From: Sphingomonas hengshuiensis
Lineage (GTDB): Bacteria; Pseudomonadota; Alphaproteobacteria; Sphingomonadales; Sphingomonadaceae
Assembly (NCBI RefSeq): GCF_000935025.1
Contig: NZ_CP010836.1
Span: 1,116,001 to 1,180,000, forward strand
Direction of reading: 5' to 3'
DNA length: 64,000 nt
Part shown: piece after piece, positions 53,436 through 61,450 of the stretch
Position numbering within the stretch: the stretch's first letter is position 1
Layout of the letters: every line of letters starts with the position of its first letter
The notes under the pieces: generated by a model
What the model was told of the DNA's origin: nothing
The model's database searches: none
The model's input: the letters and a program-made list of their open reading frames with translations, nothing else
Translations under genes and position numbers: made by a program

Positions 53436-54512
53436 ATGGATATTAAGATATTGAATTCATTAATCTTTCCATTGTCGTTGGCAGGGATATCCAATCTGCC
53501 CCATTCACATATCGGGCTGATCGCCGACGAATTCCTCAATCAGCACTATGATCCCGACAAGCGAGCTGCGAAGGATGAAATCCTGACGCGAAATAAGACG
53601 CTGGAAACATATCGATTAGTAATACGGCTTCTGACGGAAATTCAGTTGAGTTACGCTGTCGCGTTATCACGATTGTTCGATCGCGATTATTTGGCCGCCA
53701 GTGCCTTCGTCGCGCTGTTAGCGGAAACGGAGCGTATGTTCCCACATTCACTATTGCCGGGATCGCGCCAAGTGGGAAGGCCCATCACGATTCGGGCCAT
53801 GGCGCGCTCATTCCATCGGCCTTACGAAACAATGCGCCGCGCACTTCATCGCCTGTCTCAACTCGAACTGGTTGATCTGCGCGATGACGGGGTGGTTCTC
53901 AGGGGTGGGGTTGTCGACCGACCGGAGGTGCGCAAATTGCTGATCGAAATGCATGACATTACGATCACCCTGCTTGAGGATATTTTCGTATTCGCAAAAA
54001 TATCCCGACCGATTTCCGTAAAAGAGAATTATAGCGAGGATCTAGTTTTTCTCGCATCTCTTGATCTTCATTTGCTTTCCGTAGAAGGTATGCAAGGTAT
54101 ATTCAGCGACTGGACCGGACTCATGCTGGTCTCCGCAATAAGCGCAGGAAACATTCGCGGCGTCACGTACGATGATGAACTGGCCTTCGCTTATGCCGCG
54201 GTCGATCAGGTTCCGCCGATGAGCTTACGCAAGCCGGTCTATTTTAAAGTGCTATGCGAGACGCTTCCCATTTGCCCGACCACCGCATGGCGACGAATCA
54301 TAGCCATGAAGATATTTGGCTCCGTTACCAGTTCAGAGGGCGGCTTGATCATAGACAGCAAATGGTTTCAAAATGCTACGCTTATTGCCAATGGGTGCAA
54401 GCGCATTGCGCGCATGCACTCGATCATCAACAAAATGGTGTCTAGCGGGGTATCGCTTTCGAATATCGAGAAGCTGTACATCAACGGAAAGGTCGATCGT
54501 CTGGTTCTATAA
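53436..54512 (+). CDS. Regulator-like protein of unknown family, probably acquired
   Basis: 358 residues, soluble. Residues about 110-155 (ITIRAMARSFHRPYETMRRALHRLSQLELVDL) look like a winged-helix or GntR/MarR-like reader head, and a second weaker helix-turn-helix may lie at about 270-300 (LPICPTTAWRRIIAMKIFG). No known ligand domain is recognised. Base use is clearly more AT-rich than in the flanking genes, which suggests transfer. It is divergent from the autotransporter gene and is a natural candidate for its regulator. No clear ribosome site precedes ATG 53436. Confidence 0.68.
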   Translation: MDIKILNSLIFPLSLAGISNLPHSHIGLIADEFLNQHYDPDKRAAKDEILTRNKTLETYRLVIRLLTEIQLSYAVALSRLFDRDYLAASAFVALLAETERMFPHSLLPGSRQVGRPITIRAMARSFHRPYETMRRALHRLSQLELVDLRDDGVVLRGGVVDRPEVRKLLIEMHDITITLLEDIFVFAKISRPISVKENYSEDLVFLASLDLHLLSVEGMQGIFSDWTGLMLVSAISAGNIRGVTYDDELAFAYAAVDQVPPMSLRKPVYFKVLCETLPICPTTAWRRIIAMKIFGSVTSSEGGLIIDSKWFQNATLIANGCKRIARMHSIINKMVSSGVSLSNIEKLYINGKVDRLVL

Positions 54513-54697
54513 TGATTCCATTTCAGCGTCTCCGGGGCGCGATGCGGCTCTCGGCATAAACGGTGCGCGCGGCATCCAGCCTGTCGAGATAGAACACCGC
54601 TGAGTAATGAGACCTGTGCGTGTGTGGGTGTAGAGTTTTGAAACGCACGGTATTACTAAGTCGCGGAGGCGATTGCCGTATTTTGCGATCGCGCTGA

Positions 54698-55070
54698 TCA
54701 AAGCGGTTGCAGGCTTCGTGCCTGAGCCGTGAGAATGTTCATGGTGCGCTTGAGGTTGTAGGCGATGGCGGTGAGGTGGACCTGGACGGCGGCTTTGGCG
54801 AGACCTCGCCATCGCATTCGGCGCAGGTCATAGCAGCGTTTCCATGTTCCGAAGATTTTCTCGATCCGGCCGCGCACCCGGTGGATCGGCTGGTTCCATG
54901 CATGGAGCTTGTGCAGCGCCTCCTGCTCATCGCGGCCCCACATGCCGGTAGCGACGATCCGGGGTATGCGGCCCTTTGCCCGCACGGCATCGCGAAAATG
55001 ATTGCCGCGATAGGCGCTGTCGGCAAACACCTCGCCGGGATTGTCGGGTAATGCTTCGGGGCCTGCCTTG
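54698..55070 (-). mobile_element. IS5-family transposase, C-terminal remnant
   Basis: About 120 residues of the end of an IS5-type DDE transposase: FADSAYRGNHFRDAVRAKG contains the conserved Asp-x-x-Tyr core of the second acidic block, and RGRIEKIFGTWKRCYDLRRM the final Glu region; the last part is HLTAIAYNLKRT. The N-terminal two thirds, including the first acidic residue, are absent. The frame runs into the AlpA-like gene at 55071, which marks the breakpoint. A GAGACCTGTGCG-like sequence near 54608 could be the surviving terminal repeat; this is uncertain. Confidence 0.8.
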
Positions 55071-55277
55071 CTATAAGTCGTTGGCCCGATAAAACATGGG
55101 GTTAGCGAGCCATGCGGCGATGGCTGACGCTCGCCAGCCGATGCAGCGGGTGCTGATCCGGGTGTTTGGAGGAAAGGTGCCTTCGCCCATCTTCCGATAA
55201 AGCGTGGAGCGGCTGAGGCCAGTGCGTTCGAGGACGGTCCTGATGCGGAGTATGCGGTCGGGGGTGTCGGGTTGCAT
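55071..55277 (-). CDS. AlpA-family excisionase-like regulator
   Basis: 68 residues. RILRIRTVLERTGLSRSTLY and FPPNTRISTRCIGWRASAI followed by AAWLAN are the compact helix-turn-helix of AlpA proteins, small DNA-binding factors of prophages and integrative elements that activate excision. The start at 55277 follows AAGGTGATAGCT; 40 more codons are open upstream but do not fit. Its last codons overlap the IS5 remnant junction. It is probably a leftover of the same element as the integrases to the right. Confidence 0.78.
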   Translation of the reverse strand: MQPDTPDRILRIRTVLERTGLSRSTLYRKMGEGTFPPNTRISTRCIGWRASAIAAWLANPMFYRANDL

Positions 55278-56044
55278 AGCTATCACCTTGAACTGAGTAC
55301 GCGTGGGTGGTGCGCCCTCGGCGACGTTGAGACCGAAATTGGCGTGTGAAAAGACCCCCTTCGGGCACGTCGGAGCATCGGCGGTATTTGGCTGCACAAA
55401 GATATTCTGGCGTAGATTGAACTTTTTAGACGCGAGGTCTCAAGGCGTCTCACGCCTCCGGCATGACTGCGCTCTCACGCCGCGAATCGCGGCGCCGAGT
55501 CGCTCTGCGGCGTCTCGGCCCGTCGGGTTTTGATCGCTGACGCGGGCCGATCCTGCGGATCGTTGGCCGGCGGATGCCGGCAGCGGAACGCGGGGGCGGT
55601 GCGCGCACTGGCGCACGCCTGCGGCGACACCAGGGCACGCGTTTTGTTGGTGCCCGCGTGGCACACTTGCCCGGGCGGGAGGCACGGGCAGCGGCTGGCG
55701 CACGGACTGGCGCGCGCACGCCGCCCGCGCAGGCCCGCATGGCTGCAAGGGTGCGGTTTTGGTCCGGCCGCTGGCGGCGCCCGGCAGCGCGGTTGCGCTG
55801 ACAGGATGGTCGCCGCGCTGAGGCGCGGCGGCGTTGGTGCGCCGGCACGCGGAAAGGGCGGGGGAAGCGTCGCTCGCCTCTAGTCCTGCCGCGGCATGCC
55901 GCAAGCCGGGCGCTGCCCGGCTCCTTCACTCCGTTACGGCCCTGCGGGTGCGGCCTGCCTCCGACGGCAGGACTGCCGGTTCGCTCCTGCCGCTCCCCCC
56001 GCCCTTCCGGCGCCGGTTGCGGTGTTTTGGAAGGAGGGTGGACT
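55278..56044. other. GC-rich non-coding stretch of the mobile region
   Basis: This 767-bp space has long open frames on both strands because of its very high GC, but none has a family match, a ribosome site or believable composition. It holds the multi-stem element at 55882-55974 close to the ardC remnant. Confidence 0.5.
55882..55974 (+). other. Multi-stem structured element upstream of ardC
   Basis: A 10-bp closing stem pairs AGTCCTGCCG (55882-55891) with CGGCAGGACT (55965-55974). Inside lie a palindrome GCGGCATGCCGC (55891-55902), an 8-bp hairpin with a GCT loop (55904-55911 with 55915-55922), and smaller stems such as CCG-TTA-CGG (55931-55939). The layout is a closed multi-branch fold ending 71 bases before the ardC start. 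It could act as RNA or as folded single-stranded DNA during transfer; no known class was recognised. Confidence 0.5.
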
Positions 56045-56380
56045 ATGGGTGTCAGGAGTGAGAATCGTGCAAGCCTCTATGCCGAGGTGACGGGGCGCGT
56101 GATTGCCGAGCTGGAGCAGGGGCGGCTGCCCTGGGTGCAGCCTTGGGATGCTGCGGCGTGCGGCTGCAAAATGCCGGCGAATGCCGTGACTGGGCGGCGC
56201 TATTCGGGGATTAATGTGCTGATTCTCTGGGCTGCGGTGATCGAGGGGCGGTATGCCTCGCAGCGCTGGCTGACCTTTCGGCAGGCGCAGGCGGTCGGGG
56301 GCAGCGTGCGACGCGGCGAGCGGGGGGACGACGATTTGCTATGCCGATCGCTTCACGCCGAGGGATGCCTGATGGCCTGA
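56045..56380 (+). pseudogene. ArdC-like antirestriction protein, frameshifted and truncated
   Basis: The first 95 or so residues match the N-terminal single-stranded-DNA-binding domain of ArdC/TraC1 proteins: LYAEVTGRVIAELEQGRLPWVQPWD, NAVTGRRYSGINVLILW and RWLTFRQAQAVGGSVRRGERG. At 56322-56327 there is a run of six G. Reading with one G fewer restores the family sequence GTTICYADRFTPRDA, so a one-base insertion has broken the gene; even the corrected frame ends soon after, so about two thirds of the protein, including the metallopeptidase-like part, is gone. A strong GGAAGGAGGG site precedes the ATG. Such proteins protect incoming plasmid DNA. Confidence 0.8.
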
Positions 56381-56613
56381 TGGCCGCCCCCTCGACGGCC
56401 TTCACAGCTCGCTACGCGGCCGATTATCTCGGCGTCGACATCGAGGTCGTCGAGGAACTTGCCACGCAAATGGAGCCCGAGGACGGCTGCCTCAGCGTCA
56501 TCGACAGCCTCGATGAAGCCGCAGACCCCATCACCGCGTTCACCTCAAGCGGGCTACACTGCCTCGAAGAGCTTCTCGACGATCGCCGCTCAGCATTCAT
56601 GAAGGATCTCTGA
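56341..56613 (+). CDS. Small hypothetical protein or gene remnant
   Basis: A 90-codon frame. The segment TARYAADYLGVDIEVVEELA with following EPEDGCLSVIDSLDEAAD looks protein-like (acidic, helical), but the beginning overlaps the ardC remnant and has no good ribosome site. It probably is the end of a larger gene joined here by the deletion that removed the rest of ardC. It overlaps the end of the truncated integrase by 24 bases on the other strand. No function is proposed. Confidence 0.35.
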   Translation: MPIASRRGMPDGLMAAPSTAFTARYAADYLGVDIEVVEELATQMEPEDGCLSVIDSLDEAADPITAFTSSGLHCLEELLDDRRSAFMKDL

Positions 56614-57105
56614 CCTCGTCGCGGCCTTCACCGGATGGATACTCCTTCGCAACATCAGCAGCAGTTCCTGCGCCGAGATCGAGGCGACGGGGCGCTTTCC
56701 GATCGAGGCATTGATGAAGGTTAGCAGCCAGCGCAGCTTTTTCATCGTGACTGCCGAGCGGCCTTCCTTTTCGACCTTGAGCAGCCATTCGTCCGCCACT
56801 GCTTTGAAGCTGTTCGACGCGGCTACCGTCGCCGCGATCCGGTCGAGCTTGGTTCGTTCGGCAGGGTCATCACCAAGTGCCAGCACTTTGCGCGCGGTGT
56901 CACGGGCAGCGCGAGCCTCGGCCAACCCGGTGTCCGGCCATACGCCGAAGGCCAGGGTCTTTTGTTTGCCAAGATGACGGTAATTCATCCGCCAGTAGCG
57001 AGCGCCAGACGGTGCCACGAGGAGGTAGAGCCCGTCGCTATCGCTCAGCTTGTACGTCTTCTCGCGACTCTTGGCCGCTTTGATCGCCACGACCGACAAC
57101 GCCAT
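56590..57105 (-). pseudogene. P4-type tyrosine integrase, N-terminal fragment
   Basis: 171 residues. The arm-binding DUF4102-like start (SVVAIKAAKSREKTYKLSDS, then GLYLLVAPSGARYWRMNY and FGVWPDTGLAEARAARD) and the core-binding helical domain are present. The catalytic domain with its Arg, His-x-x-Arg and Tyr is missing: the frame ends after the core-binding region with unrelated residues. The ATG at 57105 has a GGAG site. It stands divergent from the intact integrase at 57440-58609, which means that two elements have met here. Confidence 0.85.
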
Positions 57106-57145
57106 GATGGTGTCTCCATCCAAGCGACCGGCGTGATGCCATCAA

Positions 57146-57180
57146 AAATACCATCAGATTGCTGGTATGGAGTGGTATTT
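57146..57180. promoter_or_regulatory. Inverted and direct repeats between the two integrase genes
   Basis: AAATACCA (57146-57153) and TGGTATTT (57173-57180) are complementary, and a third TGGTA lies between them at 57163-57167. The sites lie between the divergent integrase genes and could be integrase arm sites or operators. No adjoining tRNA gene was found. Confidence 0.45.
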
Positions 57181-57439
57181 CGCCGATCCGACTGGGATGC
57201 TTATACCACAAAAAAATCGCAGAAAACAGCCACTTATGGCACATTCTCGGACGCCCTGGGATGGCGTTTTGGTGACCCCTACGGGTACCTCTCTGAAATC
57301 TCAGTAACCTTCATTTCGTCTCAACCTATTGATCTGAAAGCGGATTAGCGGAAATGTCGGGATCAGTAGGTCCCACAGGTTATCGCCAAATGTCGCTCGA
57401 AGTGTGGGACGAAATGTGGGACTTCAGAACGAGGTCACA

Positions 57440-58609
57440 ATGCCGCTTACGACCCTCAAGGTCCGACATGCCGGACCAGGCAGACATGCCGATATGCATG
57501 GACTTTACCTCCTTGTCCGCGACAGCGGCACCCGCTCTTGGGTGCTGCGCATTCAACACGCAGGCACGCGTCGAGACTTTGGCTTGGGAGCCGCGCACGA
57601 TGTACCACTGTCGGATGCGCGCATCCTTGCTGCCAATCTTCGACAGGCAGTGCGCTCCGGCGCTGATCCGTCTGCCGAGCGGCGTGCGGGGCGCAAGTCG
57701 GCGCCGAACTTCGAGCGCGTGACGCGGGAGTGCTACGACGCGATGAAGGGGGGCTGGAAGGATCAGCGCCACGCCTCCTGGATCTCAAGCTTCGAGCGAC
57801 ATGTGTTCCCTACGATTGGTGCGAAGCCTGTGACGGCTGTCGACAGTGTGGCAGTTCTCGCCGTGTTGGAGCCGATCTGGCTCACCGTCCCCGATACCGC
57901 CAAGCGGGTGCTCCAGCGGATTGGCACGGTGATGGACTATGCTCACATCAAGGGACTGGTGCCGGAGGAGGTTTCGCTACGCTCGGTAACGCGCGGGTTA
58001 CCGCGCCAAACTCGACAGGTAACCCACCGCGCTGCGATGCCGTATGCCGATGCGCCGGCCTTCATGAAGATGCTTTTGGGTCTACCTTCAACCTTGGGAC
58101 GCGATGCGCTCAAGCTGACGATGCTGACAGCGGTCCGGTCGAATGAGATGCGATGCGCAACCTGGGGCGAGTTCGACTTGGAAAAGGCGGTCTGGTCGAT
58201 CCCAGCCTCGCGGATGAAGATGAAGGAAGCGCATGTCGTGCCGCTCGCGCCGGCGGCTGTCAGCATTTTGAAGACCTTGCGGGCTCGGCATTTCGAACTG
58301 CGTGGAGAGGTAGGGCAGGGGTCCTTGTTGTTCAGCAGCTACCGCGCAAAGGCGATCAGCGACATGACGATGCTCAAGGTGCTGCGCGATTTGAAGATCG
58401 ACAATGCAACGGTGCACGGTTTCCGGAGCACTTTTGCCGATTGGGCGGCCGAGAGCACGAATGTGCCCAAGGAAGTGGTTGAGAAGGCGCTGGCCCATCA
58501 GATTCCAAACGCCGTGGAGGCAGCGTATCGCCGAACCGACTTCTTCGACAAAAGGCGCGATCTGATGAACGCGTGGGCGCGCTTTCTAATTGCTGAATCA
58601 GCCAAATGA
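57440..58609 (+). CDS. Tyrosine site-specific integrase (P4 type)
   Basis: 389 residues, full length. The N-terminal arm domain (LKVRHAGPGRHADMHGLYLL) and core-binding region precede the catalytic domain, in which the conserved residues are visible: Arg in TAVRSNEMRCATW, Lys near the beta-hairpin, His-x-x-Arg in VHGFRSTFADW, a second His in ALAHQIPN and the nucleophile Tyr in EAAYRRTDFF. It would insert and excise a genomic island. ATG 57440 follows GAGGTCAC. No tRNA or direct att repeat was recognised next to it, so the attachment site is unknown. Confidence 0.92.
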   Translation: MPLTTLKVRHAGPGRHADMHGLYLLVRDSGTRSWVLRIQHAGTRRDFGLGAAHDVPLSDARILAANLRQAVRSGADPSAERRAGRKSAPNFERVTRECYDAMKGGWKDQRHASWISSFERHVFPTIGAKPVTAVDSVAVLAVLEPIWLTVPDTAKRVLQRIGTVMDYAHIKGLVPEEVSLRSVTRGLPRQTRQVTHRAAMPYADAPAFMKMLLGLPSTLGRDALKLTMLTAVRSNEMRCATWGEFDLEKAVWSIPASRMKMKEAHVVPLAPAAVSILKTLRARHFELRGEVGQGSLLFSSYRAKAISDMTMLKVLRDLKIDNATVHGFRSTFADWAAESTNVPKEVVEKALAHQIPNAVEAAYRRTDFFDKRRDLMNAWARFLIAESAK

Positions 58610-58950
58610 ATGACGGCAGCTGGGCCGTCACCAGCCTGTCTGCTTTCGGGAGCGGCGGTGGGCCAAGCCGACGCACGTCAACCGATCGCCCCAGAAGTTC
58701 GTCATTTTCTGAACACGACCGTCTGCCGCCCGTTCTCTACCACGCGGTGCGCCACATGCCATCGGACCGCATGGCCGAGCACGTGGTTCTCGATCTCGCG
58801 CCGCTTGTAGACCAGGTCATTGGCGAATCCTTGCGCGTCACGCCCTCGACCGCCCGTGTCCGCCCATCATACGCCAAGCCTGGTTCCCCACAACCGCCAC
58901 TACCGAGAAACTTCATGTCATAACGATATAAAGATATCTTTATATTAGTA
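58610..58950. other. Intergenic stretch after the integrase
   Basis: No gene is supported. A minus-strand frame ending at 58702 (containing EIENHVLGHAVRWHVAHR) looks protein-like but has no start codon, and may be a remnant. A perfect palindrome AAAGATATCTTT lies at 58930-58941 in a short AT-rich patch just ahead of the riboswitch promoter. Confidence 0.4.
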
Positions 58951-58979
58951 TTGACATCGCTGTTTCGATGGTGTTGAAG
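58951..58979 (+). promoter_or_regulatory. Candidate promoter of the methionine operon
   Basis: TTGACA at 58951-58956, a 17-base spacer and TTGAAG at 58974-58979. The -35 is perfect and the -10 weak. Transcription would begin just ahead of the riboswitch. Confidence 0.5.
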
Positions 58980-58980
58980 C

Positions 58981-59190
58981 GATGCGTCGAGGTTCCTCGC
59001 CTCAGGCATGACGGCGGGGCTAAGACGGGAAGTCGGTGGTGTCCTTCGGGACAGAATCCGGCGCTGCCCCCGCAACTGTAAGCGGCGAGTGGCGGTTCCA
59101 TTTTGTGTCACTGAGCGTCCGCAAGACGCTCGGGAAGGCCGGAGCCACTGCGATGACCCGTGAGCCAGGAGACCTGCCTCCGACGCGATA
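58981..59190 (+). ncRNA. Cobalamin (B12) riboswitch
   Basis: The conserved elements occur in order: GAGGTTCCTCGCC at the 5' side, GACGGGAAGTCGGTG (59025-59039 region), AATCCGGCGCTGCCCCCGC with AACTGTAAGCGG (59055-59085), CACTG with GGGAAGGCCGG, and the B12 box AGCCAGGAGACCTGCC at 59163-59178. This is the standard cobalamin aptamer. Downstream, to 59321, GC-rich self-complementary segments such as GACGGCGATCCGCCGTC (59241-59257) could form the expression platform. With the mesX-mesD genes behind it, it should turn the B12-independent route off when cobalamin is plentiful. Confidence 0.93.
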
Positions 59191-59321
59191 ACGTTCCTCG
59201 GACGGGGGTTCCTCCGGTGGATCGCGCTTGACGCAGGGCTGACGGCGATCCGCCGTCTCCCGTCCATCGTGCGCGTTCTTCCTTCGGCCCCTGCACGACA
59301 CATGCAGTTAGGGTACCGACG

Positions 59322-60308
59322 ATGACCGACAGCGCTTTCACGTTCACGCTCAAGAGCATCCCGTTCGATGAGGATTATCGACCGGCCGATAACACCCGGA
59401 TTACGACCAACTTCGCCAATCTGGCGCGCGGCGAGAGCCGCCAGGAGAATCTGCGCAACACACTGCGCATGATCGACAACCGCTTCAATTCCCTGGCGCA
59501 TTGGGACAATCCGGCTGGCGACCGCTATTCGCTCGAGCTCACCATCGTCACCGCCGAGATGCATGTCGCCGCCAACGGCGCTCAGGACGCGTTCCCGCTG
59601 ATCGAGATCCTCAAGACCACGATCATCGACAAAAGGACGGGTGCCCGGATCGATGGCATCGTCGGGAACAACTTCTCCTCCTACATCCGCGATTATGACT
59701 TCAGCGTGGTGCTGCCCGAGCATAGCAAGGCGCACCCCGATTCAAGTACGCCGGACGGGTTTGGCGACCTTCACGGCAATCTGTTCAAGCAGTTCGTGAA
59801 GTCGGACGCATATCGTGCGGAGTTCACCAAGCCGCCGGTGATCTGCCTCAGCGTGTCGAGCAGCAAGACCTATTGCCGCACGGGCAACGAGCACCCGATC
59901 CTGGGCTTCGAATATGAGAATGACGAATTCTCGGCGACCGACGACTATTTCGCGAAGATGGGGATGAAGGTTCGCTACTTCATGCCGCGCAACAGCGCTG
60001 CGCCCTTCGCCTTCTACCATATCGGCGACCTGCTGGGCGACTATACCAATCTCGAGCTGGTCAGCACGATCGCGACGATGGACACGTTCCAGCGCATCTA
60101 TCGCCCCGAGATCTACAACGCCAATTCGGTAGCGGCGGAACAGTATAGCCCGAGCCTCAAATATCAGGACTATTCGCTGACCCGCATCGTCTACGACCGC
60201 GAGGAGCGCAGCCGGCTGGCGTTCGAACAGGGCCGGTTCGCCGAGGAGCGGTTCATCAGGCCGTATCGCGCAGTGCTTGAACAATGGTCGGCCAATTTCG
60301 CCGCCTGA
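59322..60308 (+). CDS. mesX: DUF1852 protein, MesX-like partner of methionine synthase MesD
   Basis: 328 residues of the DUF1852 family (FTLKSIPFDEDYRPADNTR at the start; NNFSSYIRDYDFSVVLPEH, then GDLHGNLFKQF in the middle). DUF1852 proteins, named MesX, are known to be needed together with MesD for folate-independent methionine synthesis in some aerobic Proteobacteria. The fold and reaction are not established; an oxygen-dependent supply of a methyl group has been considered. The start at 59322 has an AGGG site. It is the first gene after the cobalamin riboswitch, 29 bases ahead of mesD. Confidence 0.9.
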   Translation: MTDSAFTFTLKSIPFDEDYRPADNTRITTNFANLARGESRQENLRNTLRMIDNRFNSLAHWDNPAGDRYSLELTIVTAEMHVAANGAQDAFPLIEILKTTIIDKRTGARIDGIVGNNFSSYIRDYDFSVVLPEHSKAHPDSSTPDGFGDLHGNLFKQFVKSDAYRAEFTKPPVICLSVSSSKTYCRTGNEHPILGFEYENDEFSATDDYFAKMGMKVRYFMPRNSAAPFAFYHIGDLLGDYTNLELVSTIATMDTFQRIYRPEIYNANSVAAEQYSPSLKYQDYSLTRIVYDREERSRLAFEQGRFAEERFIRPYRAVLEQWSANFAA

Positions 60309-60337
60309 TCCCCCTGATTTCAAAGGTATGTCCGAAC

Positions 60338-61366
60338 ATGACGATGTTGTTGCCCACCTCGACCGCCGGCAGCCTACCCAAACCCGCCTGGCTTGCGCAG
60401 CCCGAGACTCTGTGGTCGCCGTGGAAGCTGGAAGGCGATGAACTGGCCACCGGTAAGCAGGACGCGTTGCGTCTGGCGCTGGATGACCAGCGGCGCGCGG
60501 GGATCACGATCGTCGGCGATGGCGAGCAGACCCGGCAGCATTTCGTGACAACCTTTGTCGAGCATCTGAGCGGCGTCGATTTCGAGAAGCGCGAGACGGT
60601 CCGCATCCGCAACCGCTATGACGCCAGCGTGCCGACGGTGGTGGGTGCCGTTTCGCGTCCGAAGCCGGTGTTCGTCGAGGACGCCGCCTATCTGCGCGCG
60701 CAGACCGATCAGCCGATCAAATGGACGCTGCCCGGGCCGATGACGATGATCGATACGCTGTACGACGCGCACTATAAGAGCCGGGAGAAGCTGGCCTGGG
60801 AGTTTGCGTGCATCCTCAACGAGGAGGCGAAGGAGCTGGAGGCGGCGGGTGTAGACATTATCCAGTTCGACGAACCGGCATTCAACGTGTTCTTCGACGA
60901 GGCGAACGACTGGGGGATCGCCACGCTGGAGCGCGCGGCCGAAGGGCTCAAGGCGGAGACGGCGGTCCACATCTGCTATGGATATGGCATCAAGGCGAAC
61001 ACCGACTGGAAGAAGACTCTGGGTTCCGAATGGCGGCAATATGAGCAGACCTTCCCCAATCTGCAGAAGTCGAAGATCGATATCGTCAGCCTCGAATGTC
61101 ACCACTCGCACGTGCCGATGGACCTGATCGAGTTGATCCGCGGCAAGAAGGTGATGATCGGCGCGATCGACGTGGCGAGCGACGCGATCGAGACGCCCGA
61201 AGAAGTCGCCGATACGCTGCGCAAGGCGCTAGCCTTCGTTGATGCCGACAAACTCTATCCGTCGACCAATTGCGGCATGGCCCCGCTCTCGCGCCGCGTG
61301 GCGCAGGGCAAGCTGCATGCGCTGGGTACGGGGGCAGAGATCGTCCGCAAGGAACTGACGGCGTAG
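60338..61366 (+). CDS. mesD: MetE-like methionine synthase, MesD type
   Basis: 342 residues, about the length of the catalytic C-terminal half of MetE only; the N-terminal folate-binding half is absent. Zinc ligands are visible as VHICYGYG (His and Cys), Glu in SLECHHS and Cys in STNCGMAPL. The IIQFDEPAFNVFF segment corresponds to the homocysteine-binding Asp/Glu region. The enzyme would methylate homocysteine without B12 or methyl-tetrahydrofolate; the true methyl donor of MesD is unknown. The MesD subgroup is chosen because of the adjacent mesX and riboswitch. The start at 60338 has an AAAGG site at 11 bases. Confidence 0.88.
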   Translation: MTMLLPTSTAGSLPKPAWLAQPETLWSPWKLEGDELATGKQDALRLALDDQRRAGITIVGDGEQTRQHFVTTFVEHLSGVDFEKRETVRIRNRYDASVPTVVGAVSRPKPVFVEDAAYLRAQTDQPIKWTLPGPMTMIDTLYDAHYKSREKLAWEFACILNEEAKELEAAGVDIIQFDEPAFNVFFDEANDWGIATLERAAEGLKAETAVHICYGYGIKANTDWKKTLGSEWRQYEQTFPNLQKSKIDIVSLECHHSHVPMDLIELIRGKKVMIGAIDVASDAIETPEEVADTLRKALAFVDADKLYPSTNCGMAPLSRRVAQGKLHALGTGAEIVRKELTA

Positions 61367-61450
61367 GCGAAAGTCGCCCGGCGATGCGTCCATCGGGTCG
61401 CCGGGTGGCGCATCCGGTCGCGGTGGCGCGGCCAATACAGGAAATAGCCG

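Noticed and set aside
55440..55929. Long open frames on both strands between the AlpA-like and ardC genes
   Set aside because: Very high GC removes stop codons in all frames; composition is Arg/Ala/Pro-rich, with no motif and no ribosome site.
58702..58916. Minus-strand protein-like frame (EIENHVLGHAVRWHVAHR) and the overlapping frame that starts with MKFLGSGG
   Set aside because: The first has no start codon before an upstream stop and the second has no ribosome site and unnatural composition. They might be one frameshifted remnant, but no family was recognised.
59737..60323. Minus-strand frames opposite mesX
   Set aside because: Antisense shadows of a well-supported gene.
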